Assembly (NCBI GenBank): GCA_949547975.1
Contig: CATITW010000248.1
Span: 1 to 5,002 of the forward strand
DNA: 5,002 bases
Source: Cryomorphaceae bacterium
Lineage (GTDB): Bacteria; Bacteroidota; Bacteroidia; Flavobacteriales; Schleiferiaceae
Direction of reading: 5' to 3'
Part shown: piece after piece, positions 1-5,002 of the stretch
Position numbering within the stretch: the stretch's first letter is position 1
Layout: each line of letters opens with the position of its first letter
Notes under the pieces: model-generated
Seen by the model: the letters and a program-made list of their open reading frames with translations, nothing else
The model's database searches: none
Told to the model about the DNA's origin: nothing
Program-made: the position numbers and the translations under genes

Positions 1-503
1 CAACCGGGCACAGGCATTAGGTGATACGGTGAAAATTCGCTTTTAGCAAGTGGTGTCCAAGCAATAGAACGGTAATCCGATAACGGGTACTGTCCGAAAG
101 TTCCTTTGGATTGACCGCTGTTAAAATCGGTTCCAGGGCTAAGATCTATCTCAAGCCCCACACTCACTGAGTTTCCAAAGTCTGCGGGCTTTTTGCTGTA
201 ATCTTTGAACGCCTCCACGCTTTGAAAGGAAGATCCATCGCTGAACGAGACTGTGGCGAGCTGCTCAAAATCGGTACGAATACTGTCGCTGATCTGCCGA
301 GAATAATAGGTAATATTTTGCGGCTGAATTTTGCGGTAGTCGATATAGGCCGCCTTTAGTTCACGTAACAGTACCACGGCGGGGTCTTCTCCATCGACTA
401 TGGTCACCTGGTTCAACAGAATTGTAGAATCCGAACGGATATCTTGAGCGATCGATTCGAACGCTAAAGTAAATACTAAAACAAGGGTGAGCCATATGCG
501 CAT
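1..503 (-). CDS. Secreted protein of unknown function, N-terminal part (3' end outside window)
   Basis: An open frame starts with ATG at 503 and runs without a stop to the left edge, giving about 167 residues; the C-terminus is missing. An in-frame TAA at 515-513 fixes this ATG as the first possible start. The protein begins MRIWLTLVLVFTLAFESIAQ, a clear Sec signal peptide with probable cleavage around the Ala-Gln at residues 19-20, so the product is exported to the periplasm or outer membrane. The mature part begins with a short beta-like stretch (LLNQVTIVDGEDPA, about residues 28-41), followed by a probable helix (VVLLRELKAAYIDYRK) and then a Ser/Asp/Tyr-rich region. The 'DPA..LLRE' segment faintly recalls the 'NPAY.IIR' helix of large Bacteroidota DUF5686/carboxypeptidase-regulatory-like outer-membrane proteins, but this is a weak impression and I do not assign the family. 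No Shine-Dalgarno sequence is seen. The start codon lies only 17 nt beyond the terminator of the preceding gene. Confidence 0.75.
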   Translation of the reverse strand, partial: MRIWLTLVLVFTLAFESIAQDIRSDSTILLNQVTIVDGEDPAVVLLRELKAAYIDYRKIQPQNITYYSRQISDSIRTDFEQLATVSFSDGSSFQSVEAFKDYSKKPADFGNSVSVGLEIDLSPGTDFNSGQSKGTFGQYPLSDYRSIAWTPLAKSEFSPYHLMPVPG

Positions 504-520
504 TTGGCGAAATTACCACT

Positions 521-554
521 AAAAAACCCGCACGAATGGCTTCGTACGGGTTTT
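521..554 (-). terminator. Rho-independent terminator after the 346-aa secreted protein gene
   Basis: The arms at 523-536 and 541-554 form a 14-bp stem around a 4-nt loop (537-540). The only non-Watson-Crick position is 531/546. Read on the plus strand it is a C/A mismatch, but in the minus-strand RNA it is a G-U wobble, so the hairpin is fully paired only in that direction. The minus-strand transcript then runs into six U residues (526-521). It sits 27 nt after the stop codon of the upstream gene, as expected for its terminator. A weaker plus-strand reading is possible because four T residues end that arm, but no plus-strand gene needs it. Confidence 0.85.
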
Positions 555-581
555 CACAAGGTTTTAAGATTATATGGCGTG

Positions 582-1622
582 TTAGATATCCATGAGACGT
601 TTTTTCTTCGAGGCATTCCATCCCATGGAAATTCCGAACCGGTATGATGTCCCGTCTTTCGGGGGTATCAGATAAGCATTGATCGGGAAGTTCATTTCCC
701 CACTTTTGATCGTCTTACCTACAGAAAATACAAGTGCAGTGCTCACTGCGATGTCACCGCGAGAATCTAGTTTTCCATTCATGGATCTCGAGAAGTCTAT
801 AGTCGGACCAAACGCAAACTCCCAACCCGAGTTGTTAGAACGAAGTCCGTTAAGAATGGTAAGTGTCGGAATTAAGCGGTTGGCTTCGAGACCGCTCAGC
901 ATAGGAATCACCTCTGCGAGTGCTTGCCAATTTCCTGTAGTGATGTAGGCTTTTTCGAATTGGTATCCGAACTGACTCATCATGGGAATCTTCTGATCAA
1001 ATCCTCCTTCGGCAGCCGGCTTAGCAAGAATCTGAGCATTCGCCCCTGTCACAAATCCGAAGCCCATACGAGGTCCCTCTGCTACGATCGTGCGATCAAA
1101 GGGATTATTGAGAATGTTCTCATAGTCGTTTGCTATGGTTACGCGACGCACCAATTCCTGATCCACCTCAATCTCAAGCATGTCCTTTAAAGTCAATTCT
1201 GCCATCAACAGATCGTTTTTGGGTACATCCACGTAATTCCTATTTGTACTCGACACAAACGTTCCTGAATGCACGTCGAAAAGACGTACCGTGGTGCTCA
1301 CTTTCTCACCTAAGAGATTCATGGAACCGGTCAAAATGAAGTCGACCTGCAATAACTCTCCGTACTCCTTTAGACATATACGAGAAAAACACCCCGTAAA
1401 ATCTTTATCGTCCCTCGTAGATATGTATTCAATATCGTAGTTGTCCATGACCTCATAGCCAGGAATATTGATCATTTCGAGCGATAATTTCTGAATGATC
1501 TGATAGCGTTGTACTTCTGGATAGCCGCGTGTATCAAAATCTAATACAGCTACTGAAGGATTGCTTTGCCCAAATACCATAGATGAGACTAGCGTACATA
1601 GAGCGATAACTAACTTTTTCAT
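582..1622 (-). CDS. Exported protein with TolB/CsgG/LpoB-like N-terminal domain and beta-rich C-terminal domain
   Basis: This 346-aa protein has a Sec signal peptide (residues 1-19, MKKLVIALCTLVSSMVFGQ) and no lipobox Cys at the cleavage site, so it is probably periplasmic or outer-membrane. Residues 23-29 (SVAVLDF) open a domain of about 130 aa resembling the fold shared by CsgG, LpoB and TolB N-terminal domains. Supporting features are a helix after the first strand, the 'GYEVMDNYDIEYI' strand-helix unit (55-67), a Cys pair (C78, C83) followed by the 'YGELLQVDFILTGSM' strand (87-101), and a 'VRLFDVHSGT' strand (112-121). This Cys-x4-Cys then GxxxxVDxxLxG pattern recurs in such domains. Residues about 185-340 alternate short polar and hydrophobic strands (GWEFAFGPTIDFSRS, IAVSTALVFSVGKTI, YRFGISMGWN) and could form a small barrel or sandwich. 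No enzyme motif is seen. It has its own intergenic leader and a strong downstream terminator, so it is probably a separate transcription unit. The function is unknown. Confidence 0.85.
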   Translation of the reverse strand: MKKLVIALCTLVSSMVFGQSNPSVAVLDFDTRGYPEVQRYQIIQKLSLEMINIPGYEVMDNYDIEYISTRDDKDFTGCFSRICLKEYGELLQVDFILTGSMNLLGEKVSTTVRLFDVHSGTFVSSTNRNYVDVPKNDLLMAELTLKDMLEIEVDQELVRRVTIANDYENILNNPFDRTIVAEGPRMGFGFVTGANAQILAKPAAEGGFDQKIPMMSQFGYQFEKAYITTGNWQALAEVIPMLSGLEANRLIPTLTILNGLRSNNSGWEFAFGPTIDFSRSMNGKLDSRGDIAVSTALVFSVGKTIKSGEMNFPINAYLIPPKDGTSYRFGISMGWNASKKKRLMDI

Positions 1623-1748
1623 GATTTCATTTTTTAATGATTTCTATGCTCCAAATGTCCGTGAAGTGACGAGGAGGTGAAACCTGAAAAAGTATCACAT
1701 AAGAGTCTATTTCGCCTCTATATTGGGGTTGATTATATCTAAAAACCT
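1623..1748 (-). promoter_or_regulatory. Leader region of the 346-aa protein gene with two weak promoter candidates
   Basis: This 126-bp stretch without a gene must carry any dedicated promoter for the downstream secreted-protein gene. On the minus strand there are two candidates. GACATTTG at 1659-1652 matches the Bacteroidota -7 consensus TAnnTTTG at all but the first base, though no clear -33 TTG lies at the right distance. TATAAT at 1737-1732 is preceded by TTGAGA at 1761-1756 with an 18-nt spacer, which looks like a classical sigma-70 promoter; that architecture is less typical of Bacteroidota housekeeping promoters. The bases just before the start codon are A-rich and contain no Shine-Dalgarno sequence, as is common in this phylum. 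A purine-rich GTGAAGTGACGAGGAGGTGA tract lies at 1661-1680 on the plus strand, with no assigned role. Confidence 0.35.
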
Positions 1749-1765
1749 AATATTGTCTCAATATT
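1749..1765. repeat. Perfect inverted repeat overlapping a stop codon (operator or weak terminator)
   Basis: AATATTG (1749-1755), a TCT spacer, then CAATATT (1759-1765) form an uninterrupted 7-bp inverted repeat of 17 bp in total. It covers the TGA stop codon (1760-1758) of the second regulator gene. In the minus-strand transcript it could form an A/U-rich hairpin followed by AGG and five U residues (1745-1741), so it may be a weak terminator. As DNA it is a symmetrical site that overlaps the TTGAGA element at 1761-1756, which would suit a dimeric repressor or activator. The symmetry is directly visible; the role is inferred. Confidence 0.55.
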
Positions 1766-2366
1766 GAAACTTATTCGTCTTCTCAAAGGCTCTGTACAGA
1801 CTTGCCCTACTCACTCCAATGTATTGTGCTAGGGTGATTCGATCCATGTTACGGAACAGCTCAGGTCGGTATGTACGTACCCAATGTACACGGTCGATAG
1901 TTTTCGGCATACGCAGCATCGTCAGACGCGCACGTCTGTTTTTCTGGATCTCTGCTGTACCCGAAACGTACAAGAGTTGCACCAGAGGGAACTGTTGAAA
2001 GATCTCCTCAAAGGCCTGTTGTGAAAATCTTAAAATGGTCACATCCGTTTGCGCCAGATAATAGTGCTGTGGATGTTTATCTAGAAACAAGGTGTCCTCG
2101 TTGACGAAAATGGAGCGCGGTGGAATCACATTGAACAAGGCATCGCTTTGCTGATAACTGTTGCGGTACATTTCTTTCAAGAAGCCGTTGGTCAGAAACC
2201 AAAAGTCCTTATTCTCAGGGCTCAATTCACTAATCACCTCGCCCTTTTTCTTTATAATACGCATGTCTATCCGGGCAACGACCGCCTCTATCGTTTCATC
2301 AAACGCAGGAGTATAGACGGGAAGCGACTGGAAATAGTCGCGTAAGGGGCGTAAATCATTTTTCAT
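1758..2366 (-). CDS. Crp/Fnr-family transcriptional regulator (second of a tandem pair)
   Basis: This 202-aa protein (from the ATG) is a DNA-binding regulator of the Crp/Fnr superfamily. Residues about 15-120 form a cNMP-binding-like beta-roll: a 'KKKGEVI' turn near residue 42, 'FLTNGFLKEMY' near 57-67, and 'FVNEDTLF' at 87-94 in the place of the phosphate-binding cassette. The cassette lacks the usual FGE sequence and the following Arg, so cAMP binding is unlikely. A dimerisation-type helix (about 108-140) leads to the helix-turn-helix at about 174-196 with the recognition segment LAQYIGVSRASLYR. The protein ends almost at once after this helix, as in many Bacteroidota Crp-like regulators. 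The frame can be extended to a TTG at 2372, but the ATG at 2366 is preferred; it overlaps the preceding regulator gene by 11 bp, implying co-transcription and translational coupling. No Shine-Dalgarno sequence is seen. The ligand and targets are unknown. Confidence 0.88.
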   Translation of the reverse strand: MKNDLRPLRDYFQSLPVYTPAFDETIEAVVARIDMRIIKKKGEVISELSPENKDFWFLTNGFLKEMYRNSYQQSDALFNVIPPRSIFVNEDTLFLDKHPQHYYLAQTDVTILRFSQQAFEEIFQQFPLVQLLYVSGTAEIQKNRRARLTMLRMPKTIDRVHWVRTYRPELFRNMDRITLAQYIGVSRASLYRAFEKTNKFQY

Positions 2367-2961
2367 CGCCAAACATTTTTAATGTGCGGAATAAAGAAGC
2401 TCTTGAAATACCCAAATAATCCGCCAATTCTTTGCGAGGGATCACGTTCAGAAGTTCTGGGAACTGCTCCAAGGCTGCCTTGATCCGTGATTCTACAGAA
2501 GTTTGTAGCATCTCATAGGTCGTATGGCGGTATTCGGTCATACTCAGATTGATGAGTCCGGAGATCAGTCGGGGTCCAAAGTCATTGCCTTCACTCATCA
2601 GTAGGATTTGGGCGCGAGGAATGGATGCGACAACCCCTTCGACGAGGCATTTCGCGATCGTTTCGGCAGGCTGAGAATAGATCAGCAGGTCTTCAGAAAA
2701 GGCACATTTACCCTTGCGGTAAAAACGCAGGAGATGGTATTCGTCTTGTTCTTTGAGGTATTCGCCGAAGGCACCTGTCAGGATGACTTGCAGGTCCCCT
2801 TCCGTACTTTGGAGGGACCATAATTCATCGCCCGGGGCATAGGTTTTGAAGACGAATCTTCGAGAGAATTCGCGCAGTTTATAACGATCCTCTACGGAGG
2901 AAATCCGAAGATTAGCGAATAGGACGTTATAGACCGCATCGTGATCTATGCGATCAGTCAT
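2356..2961 (-). CDS. Crp/Fnr-family transcriptional regulator (first of a tandem pair)
   Basis: This 201-aa protein has the Crp/Fnr layout. The N-terminal cNMP-binding-like domain (about 13-120) has a clear 'YAPGDELW' turn (41-48), 'VILTGAFGEYL' (59-69) and a phosphate-binding-cassette-like FSEDLLIYSQPAETIA (88-103). Glu90 is retained, but the Arg that binds the cyclic phosphate in true CRP is replaced by Ala99, so the domain probably senses another ligand, a protein, or nothing. A long helix (about 129-155) joins it to the helix-turn-helix at 174-196 (IPRKELADYLGISRASLFR). There is no Fnr-type N-terminal Cys cluster. The ATG at 2961 gives full family length. The gene begins 33 bp after the flippase stop, with no terminator in the gap, so it is probably read from the same transcript, and its 3' end overlaps the second regulator. 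The two regulators carry nearly the same recognition helix at identical residue numbers but are otherwise strongly diverged. Confidence 0.9.
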   Translation of the reverse strand: MTDRIDHDAVYNVLFANLRISSVEDRYKLREFSRRFVFKTYAPGDELWSLQSTEGDLQVILTGAFGEYLKEQDEYHLLRFYRKGKCAFSEDLLIYSQPAETIAKCLVEGVVASIPRAQILLMSEGNDFGPRLISGLINLSMTEYRHTTYEMLQTSVESRIKAALEQFPELLNVIPRKELADYLGISRASLFRTLKMFGDEK

Positions 2962-2994
2962 ACGGGTAGTGGTTTCTTGGTTGGTTCCTCGAAA

Positions 2995-4221
2995 TTAGTG
3001 ATTTTCTCGCAACAGACTGCGACGCAACCAAAAAACTGATAACAAACCTCCGATGCAGTAGAACGTGATGCTGACCACCGCGACACCTTGAATGCCAAAG
3101 CCGAGATGGAGCACGGTGGCATCGAGTAAGAAATTGACTAAAAGAAGGATCAAACCTTTGTAGAAGTTCAAGCGCGGCTGGCCTAAAGCATCCAAGGAGA
3201 GCCCGTAAAACCGGTCCATGGGGATCAAAAGCGGAAGGAAAAGTAGGATCCGAAACACATCGATGCTGTCTTGGAAACGCTCCCCGCCTAAGAGCGAGAT
3301 GAGTACCGGTGCTAAGAAGAAAAATAGGGGGATAAATAGTAAGGCGATTCCCGAGGTACGCAGGGCTCGTGTAGTGATGAAGCGCCAAAGTTGTGAGGAT
3401 TTACCTTGGTTGATCATGCCGCTTACACGGGCGTAATAGACGCTGCTGAGGCTTCTGAAGGGTACTTCAAAAACCTCGAGCCATTTGCGGCCAATCTCAA
3501 AATAGGTGACCGAGGCGGTTCCTAGGAAGAATTGTATTAAGAATACGTCCGTATTGATGATCAAGCTGGTGATGATTTGGGTACCGCTGGTAAACTTCCC
3601 GAATTCCCAAATGGCTTGTAAGGATCGTTTGGTGGCACTAGGAATGCAACGGATGTTGGACCACCCCAAAATGAGGACCAGTAGTGAGGATGAAGCGGAA
3701 GATGCGAGCAAAATCCAGAGGGCGATGCTGACGTGGGATAATTGGTTTTGGAAACACCAGATGCCCAGTAGAAAGGAGCCGGATTCGACCAAACGGATGA
3801 TTGCGATGCCCCTAAAATTTTCACGACTTTGCAGTAAAATAGCTGCTACAAATGACGGGATGGTGGTGAATGCGAGCAACGATATCGGCAGTAACGTAGT
3901 GCTTTCTATAGAAGAAAGTATGCTGGTTCCTGCGGTAATCAGGACAAAAAGTAGGCTCGTGATAAACGCTGCTATCCAGGCGGAACCAGTAAGATCCGAG
4001 GAATAGGATTTTCCAGAAGCCAGTTTGATGTATGCGGCTGAAATAATGCCCAATCGCAGCTGAACAAAGATGCCGAAGGCCGCGGTGATCAGTACGTACA
4101 ACCCGAAAGCATCCACCCCTAAGGTCTGGTTCAACAAACGGAACGAAAGCAGTGCCATGACTGCGGGCGCACCGTTACTTATCAAGCTGAACAGCTGTTG
4201 TATCCCAAGTTTTCTATCCAT
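2995..4221 (-). CDS. Polysaccharide (O-antigen/lipid-linked oligosaccharide) flippase, Wzx-type
   Basis: This 408-aa integral inner-membrane protein is of the polysaccharide transporter branch of the MOP (MATE-like) superfamily. Such proteins move undecaprenyl-linked sugar units to the periplasmic face. About 11-12 hydrophobic segments are visible, near residues 11-30, 38-58, 82-104, 110-131, 140-157, 164-187, 210-233, 285-312, 322-342, 353-375 and 378-401. The opening 'LFSLISNGAPAVMALLSFRLLNQTLGVDAFGLYVL' region (residues 10-44) has the usual first-helix pattern with a Leu-Gly-x-x-x-Phe-Gly-x-Tyr turn; the charged loop near 235-275 (FEIGRKWLEVFEVPFRSLSSVYY) matches the mid-protein segment of Wzx/RfbX-like proteins. 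The length is normal or slightly short. The start ATG at 4221 overlaps the stop codon of the upstream glycosyltransferase (ATGGATAG), supporting coupled translation and a joint role in surface glycan assembly. The exported sugar cannot be predicted. Confidence 0.88.
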   Translation of the reverse strand: MDRKLGIQQLFSLISNGAPAVMALLSFRLLNQTLGVDAFGLYVLITAAFGIFVQLRLGIISAAYIKLASGKSYSSDLTGSAWIAAFITSLLFVLITAGTSILSSIESTTLLPISLLAFTTIPSFVAAILLQSRENFRGIAIIRLVESGSFLLGIWCFQNQLSHVSIALWILLASSASSSLLVLILGWSNIRCIPSATKRSLQAIWEFGKFTSGTQIITSLIINTDVFLIQFFLGTASVTYFEIGRKWLEVFEVPFRSLSSVYYARVSGMINQGKSSQLWRFITTRALRTSGIALLFIPLFFFLAPVLISLLGGERFQDSIDVFRILLFLPLLIPMDRFYGLSLDALGQPRLNFYKGLILLLVNFLLDATVLHLGFGIQGVAVVSITFYCIGGLLSVFWLRRSLLRENH

Positions 4222-5002
4222 TGAGCTGCATTCTCATTTTATCCGCACGGGCTTCCCAAGATTGGGATTGGGCAAAAGTGATTCTTGCCGCTGCAGCCGT
4301 TTCATGAAGTTCCTCCGCCTCTATCCGGGCCAATTCCATGACGGCTTCCTGCGCCGAAGAAACTGGACGAACCCAGTCTTCAAATACCGAAAGGTCGGCG
4401 AAATCTGTCGTTAGCACCGCCATTCCTAGCGATAAGTATTCGTTTATTTTTAAAGGATAGATGAATGACGTAAAGTCGTTTTTCACAAACGGAATCAACC
4501 CTATAGTACAATCCTGAAGGTGCTCTCCTACTTCATCTGGGCGCTTTACTCCCAAATAGGTGACGCGTTCCATCGCCGTGAGCTCCTGAGCGGCAGCACA
4601 TTTTACGGGGCCAATCAAGGTCATTTTTAATGCGGGATTTGCTTCCAGCAAGGTGTGCAGCAACGGATAATCTAAACGATCGTCAAGCGCCCCTATATAC
4701 GCCGCGTGCAGCTGATGTTCTGGGAACGCTTGGGTTCGCGTGAAATCCTTAGGATTCATGCCGTTTGGAATCCAGGTCAGTGGTTTATGACTACCGGAAA
4801 ACTTGGCGAAAAGCCCTTGGCTGCTCACGTAAATCTCATCGGAATGCTTTACAAGCTCTTGTTCCAGTGGAACGCCATGCTCAGCCAACCAATATGCGGC
4901 CTCGATATTGTCGTAACAATAGTACACGTGCTTAAGTGCACTGAACGATAAGAATGCCTCCTTATAGAGTGGGTTAAACGCATTTACCGCTATCGTCGAG
5001 GA
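4214..5002 (-). CDS. GT-B fold glycosyltransferase, C-terminal part (5' end outside window)
   Basis: The frame is open from the TAG stop (4216-4214) to the right edge, giving 262 residues with no N-terminus. A GTG at 4927 could be taken as a start, but the frame continues 25 codons upstream with protein-like sequence (AVNAFNPLYKEAFLSFSALK) and the family fold requires more N-terminal residues, so the gene is treated as 5'-partial. Visible features, numbered from the edge: 'VYYCYDN' (26-32) and the 'LVKHSDEIYVSSQGL' strand-helix (50-64) at the end of the first Rossmann domain; 'WIPNGMNPKDF' (77-87), the interdomain hinge typical of family-1/4-like transferases; 'AAYIGALDDRLDYPLL' (100-115) starting the second domain; and 'YPLKINEYLSLGMAVL' (182-197), the nucleotide-sugar-binding segment with the conserved Glu (E188). 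It probably transfers a sugar from an activated donor at the cytoplasmic membrane face during polysaccharide synthesis, matching the overlapping flippase gene. Donor and acceptor are unknown. Confidence 0.87.
   Translation of the reverse strand, partial: SSTIAVNAFNPLYKEAFLSFSALKHVYYCYDNIEAAYWLAEHGVPLEQELVKHSDEIYVSSQGLFAKFSGSHKPLTWIPNGMNPKDFTRTQAFPEHQLHAAYIGALDDRLDYPLLHTLLEANPALKMTLIGPVKCAAAQELTAMERVTYLGVKRPDEVGEHLQDCTIGLIPFVKNDFTSFIYPLKINEYLSLGMAVLTTDFADLSVFEDWVRPVSSAQEAVMELARIEAEELHETAAAARITFAQSQSWEARADKMRMQLNG

Noticed and set aside
361..621. 86-aa minus-strand open frame crossing the terminator and the 5' end of the left-edge gene
   Set aside because: It spans the end of the 346-aa gene, the terminator hairpin and an alternate frame of the exported protein. 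The frame starting with ATG at 503 has a proper signal peptide and better coding character.
679..1339. Three overlapping plus-strand open frames antisense to the 346-aa gene
   Set aside because: They have no protein-like pattern, and the minus-strand gene has a signal peptide, domain motifs and a matching terminator.
1676..1699. TGTGA ... TCACC on the minus strand as a possible CRP site
   Set aside because: The half-sites are separated by about 14 nt rather than 6, so a CRP dimer would not fit, and the regulators here have diverged recognition helices.
2962..2994. Possible promoter or terminator in the 33-bp gap between the flippase and the first regulator
   Set aside because: No inverted repeat with a U tract and no TAnnTTTG-like element was found; the gap contains only an A/C-rich tract on the minus strand.
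2954..3388. 144-aa minus-strand open frame overlapping the end of the flippase gene
   Set aside because: Its composition is rich in Arg, His, Pro and Ser with no domain pattern. It lies in another frame of the flippase gene, which has a coherent membrane-protein sequence over the same bases.
3506..4006. 166-aa plus-strand open frame antisense to the flippase gene
   Set aside because: It reads as the reverse complement of membrane-helix codons, with many Met, Lys and Ser residues and no recognisable domain, and it has no promoter or neighbour on that strand.
1..5002. CRISPR arrays, insertion sequences, tRNA or rRNA genes, defence systems
   Set aside because: No regularly spaced repeats, transposase motifs, terminal repeats or RNA-gene signatures were seen on either strand. 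The content is consistent with ordinary surface-glycan and regulatory genes.

Overview
The window most likely comes from a member of the Bacteroidota, probably the Flavobacteriales. This is inferred from three things: secreted proteins whose signal peptides end in a Gln-proximal cleavage site (FGQ, IAQ), A/T-rich leaders without Shine-Dalgarno sequences, and short (about 200 aa) Crp/Fnr-type regulators that end soon after the recognition helix. No RNA gene or 16S marker is present, so the assignment is provisional. All six supportable genes lie on the minus strand, so transcription runs from position 5002 down to 1.

Right part (5002 to 2356, minus strand): a compact, probably co-transcribed block. 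It starts with a GT-B type glycosyltransferase whose 5' end lies outside the window. This overlaps by 8 bp a Wzx-type polysaccharide flippase. After a 33-bp gap come two tandem Crp/Fnr-like regulators, which overlap each other by about 11 bp. The first two genes point to synthesis and export of a surface polysaccharide. The two regulators have degenerate nucleotide-binding domains but well-conserved DNA-binding helices, and may control this locus or the next gene.

Middle (1765 to 1623): a 135-bp intergenic region. It begins with a perfect 7-bp inverted repeat that overlaps the stop codon of the second regulator, and it holds candidate promoter elements for the next gene.

Left part (1622 to 1): a secreted or outer-membrane protein of 346 aa, with an N-terminal domain like the TolB/CsgG/LpoB-type 'AVLDF' fold and a beta-rich C-terminal half. 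A convincing Rho-independent terminator follows, whose single non-Watson-Crick position is a G-U pair only in the minus-strand transcript. Then comes the 5' part of a secreted protein of unknown function that runs off the left edge.

No mobile element, CRISPR array, tRNA or rRNA is visible. The points most worth a second look are the tandem regulator pair attached to a glycan-export operon, the palindrome overlapping a promoter-like sequence, and the unusual two-part architecture of the 346-aa protein.
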